DNA of 64,000 nucleotides, from contig NZ_FNCH01000011.1 in NCBI RefSeq assembly GCF_900100705.1, positions 62,001-126,000 on the forward strand, in the 5' to 3' direction. The position numbers and the translations under genes were made by a program. The notes below the pieces were generated by a model. That model did not search any database. It worked only from the letters and a program-made list of their open reading frames with translations, and was not told where the DNA came from. Each line of letters begins with the position of its first letter. The first letter of the stretch is position 1. This DNA is from Pedobacter terrae (GTDB lineage Bacteria; Bacteroidota; Bacteroidia; Sphingobacteriales; Sphingobacteriaceae). Shown here in pieces: positions 1 through 8,146 of this stretch.

Positions 1-37
1 TTACTATATATTCAATAACGAATTTAAAAAATTATAA

Positions 38-1030
38 ATGGCAATTTTAGCATTTCAGAAACCAGACAAAGTGATCATGCAGAAATCAACTGATTTCGAT
101 GGCACATTTGAATTTCGTCCTTTAGAGCCCGGTTTCGGTGTAACAATTGGTAATGCCTTGAGAAGAATTTTACTTTCTTCGTTAGAAGGTTATGCTATTA
201 CTACTATTCGTTTTTCAGGCGTTTCTCACGAATTTTCTACCATGAAAGGTGTTGTAGAAGATTTAACTGATATTATCTTAAACTTAAAACAAGTTCGTTT
301 TAAGAAAACAGGTGATTCAGGTGATTCTGAAAAAGTTTTCATCATCGTTAATGGTCAAGACCAGTTTAAAGCTGGTGATATCACTAAATTCTCTAACAAC
401 TTTACAGTTTTAAACCCTGAGCATGTAATTTGCAATATGGATAAATCTGTTACTTTGGAGGTGGAATTAACCATCAATAAAGGACGTGGTTATGTACCTG
501 CTGAAGAAAATAAAGTTGCTGATGCTGTTGTAGGTGTAATCGCAATCGATTCGATTTATACTCCAATGAAAAATGTAAAATACACGATCGAAAACTTTCG
601 TGTTGAACAAAAAACGGATTATGAAAAATTGGTTTTAGATATCTCTACTGACGGTTCAATTCATCCGGAAGAAGCATTAAAAGAAGCGGCTAAGATTCTT
701 ATCCAACACTTTATGTTATTCTCTGATGAGAATTTAGTATTAGAATCTCAGGCAAAAGAAGAAACTAAAGAGGTTGACGAGGAAATTTTACACATGCGTA
801 AAATCCTTAAAACTGAATTAGTAGATATGGATCTTTCAGTTAGGGCATTAAACTGCTTAAAAGCTGCTGATATCCGTACTTTAGCTGATTTAGTTTCTTA
901 CGATGTTGCTGATATGTTAAAATTCAGAAACTTCGGTAAGAAATCTTTAACAGAGATTCAGGAATTAGTAAAATCAAAAGGTTTATCATTTGGTATGAAC
1001 CTGTCTAAATTTAAATTAGACGAAGAGTAA
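38..1030 (+). CDS. rpoA: DNA-directed RNA polymerase subunit alpha
   Basis: This is the alpha subunit of RNA polymerase. It dimerises to nucleate core assembly, and its C-terminal domain contacts upstream promoter DNA and activators. The 330-residue length is normal for the family. The N-terminal dimerisation/assembly domain spans about residues 1-235 and includes the typical run around [15 protein letters not shown] flexible acidic linker follows, then the alpha-CTD from about 255 with helix-hairpin-helix sequence ([19 protein letters not shown]). The start at 38 fits the usual N-terminal length. It is followed by rplQ, the conserved end of the ribosomal protein alpha operon, so rpsD is expected just left of the window. 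The 96-bp gap to rplQ can fold into hairpins. Identification is secure. Confidence 0.98.
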   Translation: MAILAFQKPDKVIMQKSTDFDGTFEFRPLEPGFGVTIGNALRRILLSSLEGYAITTIRFSGVSHEFSTMKGVVEDLTDIILNLKQVRFKKTGDSGDSEKVFIIVNGQDQFKAGDITKFSNNFTVLNPEHVICNMDKSVTLEVELTINKGRGYVPAEENKVADAVVGVIAIDSIYTPMKNVKYTIENFRVEQKTDYEKLVLDISTDGSIHPEEALKEAAKILIQHFMLFSDENLVLESQAKEETKEVDEEILHMRKILKTELVDMDLSVRALNCLKAADIRTLADLVSYDVADMLKFRNFGKKSLTEIQELVKSKGLSFGMNLSKFKLDEE

Positions 1031-1112
1031 GCGCATGGCGCCCAGCGCTAAGTGTGAAATAAACTATTAGTTCACAGTGTATAATTCCCTCTGAGACAGA
1101 GACGGTATACAC
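1031..1112 (+). promoter_or_regulatory. structured spacer between rpoA and rplQ
   Basis: Three consecutive inverted repeats fill most of the spacer. The first pairs GCGC (1031-1034) plus TGG with CCA plus GCGC (to 1048). The second pairs TGTGAA (1053-1058) with TTCACA (1071-1076). The third pairs GTGTATA (1077-1083) with TATACAC (1106-1112) and has an inner CTCTG/CAGAG stem. None is followed by a T-run, so a terminator is unlikely. An RNA processing signal or a ribosomal-protein binding site is possible, but that is inference. Confidence 0.45.
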
Positions 1113-1126
1113 TTAATCAAAAAACA

Positions 1127-1651
1127 ATGAGACACGGTAAAAAAGTAAACCACTTAGGTAGAACCGACAGCCACAGAAAAGCGATGTTAGCTAACATGGC
1201 TACATCACTAATTAAAGCAAAAAGAATTACTACAACTTTAGCTAAAGCTAAAGCTTTACGTACTTATGTTGAGCCATTAATCACTAAAGCGAAAAATGAC
1301 ACTACTCACTCACGTCGTACAGTTTTTTCTTACCTACAGGATAAAGAAGTAATCACTATTTTGTTCCGCGAAGTGGCTGAGAAAGTGGCTAACCGTCCAG
1401 GTGGTTATACTCGTATCATTAAATTAAACAACCGTCAGGGTGATAACGCTGAGATGGCTTTAATTGAATTGGTAGACTACAATACAGTTTACGGTAAAGA
1501 TGTAGAAGTTAAAGAAGAGAAGAAAACAACTCGTCGTGGTAGAAGTAAAGCTGCTGCTGCACCTAAAGATGCTGAAGCTAAAGCTGAAGTTGCTGAAGAA
1601 GTTGCTCCTGCTGAAGAAGCTCCTGCTACTGAAGAACCAAAAGGAGAATAA
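1127..1651 (+). CDS. rplQ: 50S ribosomal protein L17
   Basis: L17 is a structural protein of the large ribosomal subunit near the exit-tunnel region. The core starts with the family signature ([20 protein letters not shown]) and runs to about residue 125, covering [23 protein letters not shown]. After that comes a tail of about 50 residues, first basic (TTRRGRSK) and then almost only Ala, Glu, Pro and Lys. Tails of this kind are common on Bacteroidota L17 and absent from the roughly 120-residue E. coli protein. The gene closes the alpha operon and is followed by a strong terminator. Identification is secure; the role of the tail is unknown. Confidence 0.97.
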   Translation: MRHGKKVNHLGRTDSHRKAMLANMATSLIKAKRITTTLAKAKALRTYVEPLITKAKNDTTHSRRTVFSYLQDKEVITILFREVAEKVANRPGGYTRIIKLNNRQGDNAEMALIELVDYNTVYGKDVEVKEEKKTTRRGRSKAAAAPKDAEAKAEVAEEVAPAEEAPATEEPKGE

Positions 1652-1674
1652 TTTTATTCAACTTAAGTATACGA

Positions 1675-1706
1675 AAGTCCTGTTCGAAAGAGCAGGACTT
1701 TTTTTG
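1675..1706 (+). terminator. rho-independent terminator of the rpoA-rplQ operon
   Basis: An 8-bp perfect stem (AAGTCCTG 1675-1682 with CAGGACTT 1693-1700) has a 10-nt loop and runs into a T-tract on the + strand. It lies 24 bp after the rplQ stop codon. Confidence 0.9.
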
Positions 1707-1736
1707 TTACCTTGAAGGAAATTTTTACTAACACTT

Positions 1737-2591
1737 ATGAAAGTATTTGCCAGCCTATTACTTATTTTCTTTACTTGTTTATCTTCAGGTTATGCCCAGG
1801 ATCTTAATCGCTATAACTCACTCACAGTGGCTGGTCAAACCTTGTCAATCAGAGGACATAAAATAGAGATCAATGCAGATGGTTTTTTAAAGCAGGTAGG
1901 CGGCGAAGGCTATTTGTCTGATAGTATTGCGAAACTCCATCAAATACTTTATGAGCCCATTCATTTTCACTATTATACCGATGCTAAAAAACAGTTCAAA
2001 TTTATTCCAACTGTATTCAGGTTTTTAACAGTTGGAAAAGACTCTGTTACATGGCAAGCGCAAAGTACAGCAGACGGCGTGAAACAAGAGGTTTTTGGCA
2101 AAGCATATGCGAACGGGGTTATTCGCTTTAAAGTATATGTTTCTGGTGCTGAGGTTAAATTTCAAAATATCAATTTTCATATCCCTTTCAATATTGGCAG
2201 TTCGAACTATTTTGGTGGGTTGGGTCAAAAGGGAAATGCGCGCCCGGATACGGTAAAATGGAATTCAAGTAGTCGTTTAAAAACAAAACCAGCTTTTTGG
2301 GTAGGCAATGTTTGGCAGGGGCTTTATTTAAGATTGGATGATCAACCTGTAGTTAATGACCGTCATTTCATAAACGGTTGGCTCAATGAGAAAAATGAGG
2401 GTTTTCAAATTAATATCAAAGGAAGTTCTATGCTCTCGAATTTTACCACTGGAAGTATAGCGTTAGCTTCAGGACAAGAATTAACCTTCCATTATACTAT
2501 TATCATTTCTGAACATGGGAGTTTGAAGTTACCCGTTAATTCAAAGCAGAAATTTAAACATTTATTGTATTTAGATCTGCACACCAAATAA
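1737..2591 (+). CDS. secreted protein of unknown function
   Basis: This 284-residue protein has a clear signal peptide (hydrophobic residues 3-19, likely cleavage after SGYA at about residue 20), so it is exported. The mature part is rich in beta-strand-like sequence and aromatic residues and has no recognised catalytic motif. The phrase around residues 185-200 (KPAFWVGNVWQGLYLRLDD) weakly recalls glycan-active beta-sandwich domains next to family 123 glycoside hydrolases; this is a guess. It stands alone behind the rplQ terminator, so it needs its own promoter. It is convergent with the dehydrogenase operon and shares a hairpin with it. Confidence 0.6.
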   Translation: MKVFASLLLIFFTCLSSGYAQDLNRYNSLTVAGQTLSIRGHKIEINADGFLKQVGGEGYLSDSIAKLHQILYEPIHFHYYTDAKKQFKFIPTVFRFLTVGKDSVTWQAQSTADGVKQEVFGKAYANGVIRFKVYVSGAEVKFQNINFHIPFNIGSSNYFGGLGQKGNARPDTVKWNSSSRLKTKPAFWVGNVWQGLYLRLDDQPVVNDRHFINGWLNEKNEGFQINIKGSSMLSNFTTGSIALASGQELTFHYTIIISEHGSLKLPVNSKQKFKHLLYLDLHTK

Positions 2592-2615
2592 AAAGGAGCG
2601 AATGCCCGCTCCTTT
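2592..2615. terminator. bidirectional terminator hairpin
   Basis: A 9-bp perfect stem (AAAGGAGCG 2592-2600 with CGCTCCTTT 2607-2615) has a 6-nt loop and sits between two convergent genes. On the minus strand it continues into a T-rich stretch (TTTTATTT), serving the dehydrogenase operon best. On the + strand the only U-run is the stem end itself. Confidence 0.75.
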
Positions 2616-2618
2616 AAG

Positions 2619-3251
2619 TTAAATCTTCACGTTTTCCATTCCATACTGCTTGAGTACATCTGCAGGAACACCTGCCCATTGATTTGGTGCGTTACCCACA
2701 TAACCAATATCTTTTACACCCATTTCTGTCGTGTAAAAACCCGATGCCGTTAAATTTCTCATTCTGTTGAAAAAGGTTACGCCTGCCTGCATTTCTGGTC
2801 GGGCTTTTTTAGGGTAAGCAATTTCATCTACGATCGAGATCTGCTGTTCTGCAGAGGCTTCAACAAAAGGTTTTTGAAACTTATTGAAGCTATATAGATC
2901 CAACCATTTCAGGCCGCCACGCATAGGTATTTTATGCTCTGGGATATCTTTTACGATAAACTCGATAAACTCCGGCACTTTTGCATCAGATGCACTGCCC
3001 GAAACTTCATCTTTAGGGATAATGATATCGGCTAAAACTGTAATCGTAGCCATCTCATGTTTGTTGAAAAAGGTTTCAGATTTCAGATTTTTATCACGCT
3101 CCAATTCCCATTGCTCTCTTCCTGCTTCTTTTGCGCTCTCTTCTGGTGCAGCAACTTCGGTTTTTGCTTCAGGCTGTTTACAGGCATCAAGCAACACGCT
3201 TGTACTGATGGCGGTTAAACCTAATGCTTTTAGTGAATCACGTCTGTTCAT
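2619..3251 (-). CDS. gluconate 2-dehydrogenase subunit 3 family protein (small dehydrogenase subunit)
   Basis: This is the small accessory subunit of a membrane-linked GMC-type sugar dehydrogenase. The N-terminus has a twin-arginine start (MNRRDSLKALGL), a hydrophobic stretch, then a lipobox-like LLDAC with Cys at residue 24. Tat export followed by lipidation would place the complex on the periplasmic side. The aspartate at -2 of the Cys is not ideal for a lipobox. The rest (MATITVLADIIIPKDEVSG; later GVTFFNRM) fits the gluconate_2-dh3 family. It starts 10 bp after the GMC subunit stops, so the two are co-transcribed. In related systems this subunit is needed for export or stability of the flavin subunit. 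The substrate is not deducible from sequence. Confidence 0.85.
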   Translation of the reverse strand: MNRRDSLKALGLTAISTSVLLDACKQPEAKTEVAAPEESAKEAGREQWELERDKNLKSETFFNKHEMATITVLADIIIPKDEVSGSASDAKVPEFIEFIVKDIPEHKIPMRGGLKWLDLYSFNKFQKPFVEASAEQQISIVDEIAYPKKARPEMQAGVTFFNRMRNLTASGFYTTEMGVKDIGYVGNAPNQWAGVPADVLKQYGMENVKI

Positions 3252-3261
3252 ATGGTAATTC

Positions 3262-4998
3262 TTAAATGTTCTGTTTTTTCTTTTGAGCTAAAATATATTC
3301 TGCAGTACGCATGGATAGGGCCAGGATAGTCCAGGTGGCATTTTTATCGCCCTGTTGTACAAACGGACCAGCATCTACCACAAATAGATTTTTACAGTCA
3401 TGTGCCTGGCAGTATTTATTAAGCGCCGATTTTTTAGGGTCATCGCCCATGCGTATGGTACCTACTTCGTGGATAATTTTGCCAGGGTTGAGTAAACCGT
3501 AATTGGTATCTGCACCCTGAATTTCTGAAGTGACCACCGCACCCATTTCTTTCATAATAGAAAGGAAAGTTTCCTGCATGTGTTTCGCCTGTAGAATTTC
3601 ATCTTTATCCCAGTTATAGTTAAACCTTAAAACCGGAATACCATATTTATCTACCGTGTTCGGGTCAATTTCGCAATAGTTACTTTCTCTGGCAATGGCG
3701 GTACCTCTGCCGGCCATACCAACACCTGTTCCATAAAAACGGCGGTAATCATCTTTTAGTGATTTTCCATAACCTCCGGCTTCTTTCATTTTACCATCTC
3801 TGCCGGGTACCATGCCGTTCATTTGCGCCACACCGCCACCAAAACCATAAGCAGGCATGCCCATTCCGCCCCAATATTCGATATGATAACCTCGTGGGAA
3901 GTTGAGTTTGCGATTATCTAACCACCATGGCGAATAAATGTGCACACTGCCAACACCATCCTCATTATAACGTTTCCGATCCATTAATTGCGGTAGAAAA
4001 CCCGAAACACTTGCCCCTGTAGAATCGTGCAGGTATTTACCCACTACACCACTGCTATTGGCCAGGCCATTTGGATGTGAAGTTGATTTTGAATTTAATA
4101 ATATACGCGCTGATTCGCACGCACTCGCACCTAAAATAACCAGTTTGCCATTTACCTGATATTCCTGCAGATCTTTTCGGTTTACATAAGAAACTGCTTT
4201 AGCAGTCCCGTCCTTATCCGTAATCACTTCGCGTACCATTGCATCTGTAATAACAGTTAGGTTTCCTGTTTTTACCGCAGGGTTTACCAGGCAAGATGAA
4301 GATGAAAAATCGCCATAAACTTTACAGCTCCTGCCACATTGGCCACAGTAAAAACAAGGTGCACGATCATTGTTGTTCGGTAAAGCTTCTGTTAATACAG
4401 ACCCACGACCAGTAATGACTTTAACTCCTGCTTTTTCAGCCCCTTTTTTAATGAAAAGCTCATTTAACCTGGGTTTAGGCGGCTTCATGAAAATTCCATC
4501 AGGTTCATTTTCTAAACCTTCAGCTGTTCCATAAATACCGATCATGCGGTCAACTTTATCGTAAAATGGTTTTACATCGGCATAGGTTATCGGCCAGGTA
4601 TCGGTTAAACCATCTTTAGGTTTAAAATCATCCGGACCCATCCGTAAAGAAATTCTGCCCCAGTGGTTGGTACGGCCACCAAGCATGCGCGAACGGAACC
4701 ATTCGAATTCACTTTTGTTTTTCTGGGTATAAGGCTCGCCTTCTAGTTCCCAACCACCATAAGAAGCATCAAAATCACCGAACGGACGGACAGTACCTGC
4801 CCCACGACGGGGTGATTCCCATGGCCATTTTAATTGATGTGAATCTAATCGCGGATCAAAATTTTGACCGGCCTCAAGCATTAAAACCTTTTGACCGGCA
4901 TGCGCCAGCACGTAGGCTGCCATTCCACCACCTGCACCTGAACCAACAACAATGGCATCATATACGGTAGGCGATTTTTTTATCTGAAAGTCACTCAT
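3262..4998 (-). CDS. GMC family FAD-dependent oxidoreductase (large dehydrogenase subunit)
   Basis: This is the catalytic flavoprotein subunit of a sugar or alcohol dehydrogenase. The FAD-binding Rossmann motif is near the N-terminus (VVGSGAGGGMAAYVL, about residues 17-31), followed by the acidic strand end LMLEAG. A cysteine cluster in the middle (CFYCGQCGRSC, about 214-224) is characteristic of gluconate/glucoside-type GMC enzymes, where such cysteines can hold an iron-sulfur cluster. The C-terminus has the conserved HEVGTIRMGDD and NATWTILALS regions. It lacks its own signal peptide, consistent with Tat piggy-back export with the downstream small subunit. The pair resembles glucoside 3-dehydrogenases, but gluconate or other sugars are equally possible. 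The 578-residue length is normal. Confidence 0.88.
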   Translation of the reverse strand: MSDFQIKKSPTVYDAIVVGSGAGGGMAAYVLAHAGQKVLMLEAGQNFDPRLDSHQLKWPWESPRRGAGTVRPFGDFDASYGGWELEGEPYTQKNKSEFEWFRSRMLGGRTNHWGRISLRMGPDDFKPKDGLTDTWPITYADVKPFYDKVDRMIGIYGTAEGLENEPDGIFMKPPKPRLNELFIKKGAEKAGVKVITGRGSVLTEALPNNNDRAPCFYCGQCGRSCKVYGDFSSSSCLVNPAVKTGNLTVITDAMVREVITDKDGTAKAVSYVNRKDLQEYQVNGKLVILGASACESARILLNSKSTSHPNGLANSSGVVGKYLHDSTGASVSGFLPQLMDRKRYNEDGVGSVHIYSPWWLDNRKLNFPRGYHIEYWGGMGMPAYGFGGGVAQMNGMVPGRDGKMKEAGGYGKSLKDDYRRFYGTGVGMAGRGTAIARESNYCEIDPNTVDKYGIPVLRFNYNWDKDEILQAKHMQETFLSIMKEMGAVVTSEIQGADTNYGLLNPGKIIHEVGTIRMGDDPKKSALNKYCQAHDCKNLFVVDAGPFVQQGDKNATWTILALSMRTAEYILAQKKKQNI

Positions 4999-5264
4999 GT
5001 ATTGTGATTAGCTATTTAAATACCCTAATCTAAAGTTTAATTTTTTGAAAAAAAAGCGTTCCGCTACTTTGGAATCAATATAGATAATGATGTTATGTCG
5101 TGTTTCTAAATCGTATTATGTTAATTATTTATTTAAATCAAGTACCCAACGATTTTTATAGTTGAAGATGACAGTCTATGTTACATTTTCCGTCTTCCAT
5201 CTTTTTAAATAGTCGCTCTATTGTTACATTATGAGCTGGATGTTCAGCTCCGGATAAACTTGAT
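4999..5264. other. divergent intergenic region
   Basis: This AT-rich spacer lies between the divergent dehydrogenase operon and the methyltransferase gene. The only clear signal is the -7 box at its right end. A short CTTCCATC stretch near 5190 resembles degenerate repeats elsewhere in the window. No gene is seen. Confidence 0.5.
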
Positions 5265-5272
5265 TATCTTTG
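5265..5272 (+). promoter_or_regulatory. Bacteroidota -7 promoter box of the methyltransferase gene
   Basis: TATCTTTG matches the TAnnTTTG consensus exactly. It ends 18 bases before the GTG start at 5291. No good -33 TTG is seen about 19 bases upstream. The TTG that could be read as an in-frame start (5270) is part of this box. Confidence 0.65.
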
Positions 5273-5290
5273 TATTTCAAATCCATTTCA

Positions 5291-6490
5291 GTGCAAGCAT
5301 ATATCAACTCATTTATTGCCGCTTTAAAAGCCAGTTTAAAAGACGAAACTTTTGTAAAAATTTCTTTAGGGAACTATAAAGGCACGGAGGAAGCCTTAAA
5401 ACAACTGCTGATCCGTAAGGTGATAATCAAACGTGAAGATAAACTGGCTGTTACCTATCGTTACAAAACACGCGACGTGGTAAAAAACTATGCTGTTGAA
5501 GCGGCAATCGATTTAATTGAAGGTTATCTGGAGCAAGGATTTAAAATAGCTACGCTGTTTACCACAGAAAACGATCTGATCTTGGAAGAGCTGAACAATG
5601 GAAAAGTTGTGTTGCGGAAAGTTAAAGCATCGAGTGTGGCAACGCCATCTGCCAATCATGACAAGGAAAAAGCAAGGTTGATCAAACCTGATTCGAAATC
5701 ATATTTAACCGAATTAAAGATTACGGATGCGGATGGTAAGGTTTTTAAAAATGCACAGGATAAATTCAGGCAGATTAACCATTACATTGAAATTCTTAGC
5801 ACGCTGATAAAAGAACTGCCAGAAGGTACCATTAAAAAAGTGGCTGATATGGGTTCGGGTAAAGGTTATTTAACTTTTGCACTTTACGATTACCTGCATT
5901 CGGTTTTAAAATTAGACAGCGAAGTAATAGGAGTAGAGTACAGGCAGGACATGGTTGATTTGTGTAACCAGGTGGCCGTTAAATCTGCTTTTGATAAACT
6001 GAATTTTGTACAGGGAACTATTGAAGATTTTAAGGCAGAGGATGTAAACCTGTTAATTGCATTACATGCCTGTGATACCGCTACTGATGATGCCATTTAT
6101 AAAGGTATTAAAGCTAATGCAGAGCTGATTGTGGTTGCTCCATGTTGCCATAAACAGATTCGCAGGGAAATTGAGCAAAATAAAGTGAAGAATGATGTTT
6201 CTTTTTTAACTAAATATGGAATCTTTTTAGAACGTCAGGCTGAAATGGTTACCGATGGCATACGTGCTTTGATTTTAGAATATTTTGGCTATAAAACAAA
6301 AGTTTTCGAATTTATCTCTGATGCGCATACGCCTAAAAACGTGCTTGTGGTGGGAGTGAAGAAAAGTCCGAAGTCTTTAGTCGGAAGTCCGAAGACAGAG
6401 GAGCAGACAGGGATTTTGGAGAGGATTAAAGCGAGTAAGGAATATTTTGGGATTGGCTATCATCATTTGGAACGGTTGTTGGAGTTGTAG
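5291..6490 (+). CDS. class I SAM-dependent methyltransferase (METTL25/RRNAD1-like)
   Basis: The catalytic half (about residues 150-330) has a SAM-binding motif I (VADMGSGKGYLTF), an acidic post-I strand (GVEYRQD), and the pair ALHACDTATDD and VAPCCHKQ. These are typical of the Methyltransf_32 group that includes eukaryotic METTL25 and RRNAD1; the natural substrate is unknown. The N-terminal about 130 residues are family-specific. I chose GTG at 5291 because the farther in-frame TTG (5270) lies inside a consensus -7 promoter box and is probably not transcribed. Near the C-terminus a Ser-Pro-Lys-rich segment (KKSPKSLVGSPKTEEQTG) is encoded by a copy of an intergenic repeat, so this stretch is probably an inserted linker. 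Confidence 0.8.
   Translation: MQAYINSFIAALKASLKDETFVKISLGNYKGTEEALKQLLIRKVIIKREDKLAVTYRYKTRDVVKNYAVEAAIDLIEGYLEQGFKIATLFTTENDLILEELNNGKVVLRKVKASSVATPSANHDKEKARLIKPDSKSYLTELKITDADGKVFKNAQDKFRQINHYIEILSTLIKELPEGTIKKVADMGSGKGYLTFALYDYLHSVLKLDSEVIGVEYRQDMVDLCNQVAVKSAFDKLNFVQGTIEDFKAEDVNLLIALHACDTATDDAIYKGIKANAELIVVAPCCHKQIRREIEQNKVKNDVSFLTKYGIFLERQAEMVTDGIRALILEYFGYKTKVFEFISDAHTPKNVLVVGVKKSPKSLVGSPKTEEQTGILERIKASKEYFGIGYHHLERLLEL
6364..6396 (+). repeat. AGTCCGAAGTC-type repeat inside a coding region
   Basis: Two near copies of AGTCCGAAG(T/A)C joined by TTTAGTCGGA. Related sequence occurs after dnaK (10060-10095) and at the aconitase stop codon (58816-58850). Here it is in frame and translated within the methyltransferase. 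Confidence 0.6.
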
Positions 6491-6508
6491 GTTTCTAGTA
6501 CGGCCGTC

Positions 6509-6629
6509 ATGCTGAATTTATTTCAGCATCTATTATGCATTATAAAACAGATTGGGGGTTTTCGTTGGATAAGACACCGTCCATTGTATCAATCCTCCTT
6601 GTTAAGCAGACCCTGAAACAAGTTCAGGG
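6509..6629. repeat. two dispersed hairpin repeats between convergent genes
   Basis: ATGCTGAA (6509-6516) pairs with TTCAGCAT (6522-6529), and CCCTGAA (6611-6617) pairs with TTCAGGG (6623-6629). The same two hairpin types recur at 10527-10546, 26307-26360 and 58655-58726. They lie between the methyltransferase and L,D-transpeptidase genes and may serve as transcript ends, though neither has a strong T-run. Confidence 0.7.
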
Positions 6630-6655
6630 TGACGATTGCCTCGCTAAGATGATCA

Positions 6656-7234
6656 CTAAGAATAAATCCAGAGTAATACAGGTTTTTTTCTGTTCTTTAA
6701 CAAAGTATCTACCTTTTTCATTGTAACATCTGATAAAACAGGGCAGCCAGCGCTTTGTCCGAACAAGGTTTGAGGGTAAATTTCCTGGCCAGGTACAGGA
6801 CTGTAAGAATGTAAAACTACAATTCGATTAAAGGCGTTGCTGTTGGTTTTTTCTAAACCATACATTTTATAATGTACATGGATCCCCCAATTGCTATATG
6901 CGCGTCCTTTGACTTTATATTTACCTAAAGAAGTGCAATAACTGCCTTCTTTATTGCTGAAGACGGGTTTTATTGGCGTACTACCTCCACCAACGCCATG
7001 GGCACATAATCCTTCGATGGTGATTTTCTTCTGTTTAAAATCATAAACAAAAAACGTGTTTTTACCTGAATGGATACTCATATCAACCATAACGGCAATG
7101 GATGTATCCATGTTGTTTTTCTTGCAGAAGATTAAGGCTTCGCTAATTCTATCTATACTTATTTTATTCACAACAGGTTTAAACCAGAAGAGCATAAACA
7201 AGATAAGGAGAGCGTGTAGCTTTTGCATATACAA
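6656..7234 (-). CDS. L,D-transpeptidase catalytic-domain (YkuD_2-like) protein
   Basis: This is a predicted periplasmic murein L,D-transpeptidase-like enzyme of 192 residues. An N-terminal hydrophobic segment (residues 5-18) acts as signal peptide or anchor. The catalytic region has HGVGGG at about 79-84, the histidine of VVLHSYS at 142, and FGQSAGCPVLSD with catalytic-type Cys164, matching the His...SxGC pattern of this family. Known relatives cross-link peptidoglycan or attach proteins to it, but many Bacteroidota members are uncharacterised. Met3 is an alternative start. It appears monocistronic. Confidence 0.8.
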   Translation of the reverse strand: MYMQKLHALLILFMLFWFKPVVNKISIDRISEALIFCKKNNMDTSIAVMVDMSIHSGKNTFFVYDFKQKKITIEGLCAHGVGGGSTPIKPVFSNKEGSYCTSLGKYKVKGRAYSNWGIHVHYKMYGLEKTNSNAFNRIVVLHSYSPVPGQEIYPQTLFGQSAGCPVLSDVTMKKVDTLLKNRKKPVLLWIYS

Positions 7235-7298
7235 TTAATAACGTATCGAATAATTCACTGTTTTGGTCGGTGTGACACCAACCAATAGGATGGACTAA

Positions 7299-7658
7299 TT
7301 ACAAATGCAATAAAATCAGCCCCACCAATGCCGGGATTGATTGCACATATAAAATTTTCTTACTCGCAGTTGCTGCGCCGTAGATACCGGCAACAATTAC
7401 GCATACTAAAAAGAATATGGCCACATAAAGTTTCCATTGATGATCGCTGATACATAGCGACCAGATTAATCCTGCAGCTAAAAATCCATTATATAATCCC
7501 TGGTTTGCTGCTAATGTTTTTGTCGGTACGAATAAATCTTTTGGGATGGTTTTAAATACCTTGGGTGCTTTGGTTGTCCACGCAAACATTTCTAACCAAA
7601 GGATGTAGATGTGGATCAAGGCTACTAAGCCGATTACGATTTGTGCTGCTATTTGCAT
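7299..7658 (-). CDS. DUF1304 family membrane protein
   Basis: This is a 119-residue integral membrane protein with four predicted helices (about 5-22, 55-71, 77-96, 101-118). The N-terminal helix carries HIYILWLEMFAW, and helix two contains NQGLYNGFLAAGLIW, both hallmarks of the DUF1304 family, whose function is unknown. It is downstream of, and on the same strand as, a region with no other gene; the next gene (dnaK) is divergent. No promoter consensus is certain; TATCTTTA upstream is one base off. Confidence 0.85.
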   Translation of the reverse strand: MQIAAQIVIGLVALIHIYILWLEMFAWTTKAPKVFKTIPKDLFVPTKTLAANQGLYNGFLAAGLIWSLCISDHQWKLYVAIFFLVCVIVAGIYGAATASKKILYVQSIPALVGLILLHL

Positions 7659-8146
7659 TTTTTGGTGATTAAAAGGATTTTTAGGTGATTACACAGAATT
7701 AAATGATTGCACCGATTGATTGTAATTTAAAGATATAAAACTTTGAGGGCATTTGAATGATCACTTAATATTTCTGCTTGTGTTTTTATGACCGAAGCGC
7801 GAAAAACGCTGTTCAATAAACCCGATAATAGCGAACACGAGTGAAACGAAGTAAAGCGGTTAGCGGGGCAAGTGCTCCCGACGAGATTCGAACGCTCATT
7901 TTCAAATCACTTAAAATAACTTCTCTTTAAGCTTTAGTTTTTCTGCTTTCACCTTTGGCCTCCCTTACTTCCATCTTCCATCCCACATATTCCATCGTTT
8001 TCTGTCATGCTGTCAGTATCGAATGGGATTTTTTTTTACATTTTATCAGTCTTTTGACCATAATCTCTGCCAAAAACCAATTGGCACAAGCATTGTTTAA
8101 TAGCAGTAGAAATTATAATACTTTAAAAAGAGAAAATAAAAATACA
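7659..8146. other. intergenic region upstream of dnaK
   Basis: The first part holds possible promoter sequence for the DUF1304 gene, and 7805-7905 holds a dispersed repeat. The 190 bases before dnaK are AT-rich and open in the dnaK frame, but they do not look like protein. No CIRCE (heat-shock inverted repeat) was seen before dnaK. Confidence 0.5.
7805..7905 (-). repeat. dispersed intergenic repeat, copy 1
   Basis: Read on the minus strand it contains GCACTTGCCCCGCT, a variable C/T-rich middle, then GCTATTATCGGGTTTAT. The same order of motifs is found on the + strand at 10205-10345 and 30395-30620. The copies are divergent in the middle and conserved at these blocks. Confidence 0.6.

Noticed and set aside
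7870..7905. GAGATTCGAACG resembling the T-loop of a tRNA
   Set aside because: The flanking bases do not form a T-stem or acceptor stem; it belongs to a dispersed repeat.
7955..8146. N-terminal extension of the dnaK frame to 7955
   Set aside because: The 64 extra residues have no DnaK homology; the family start is at 8147.
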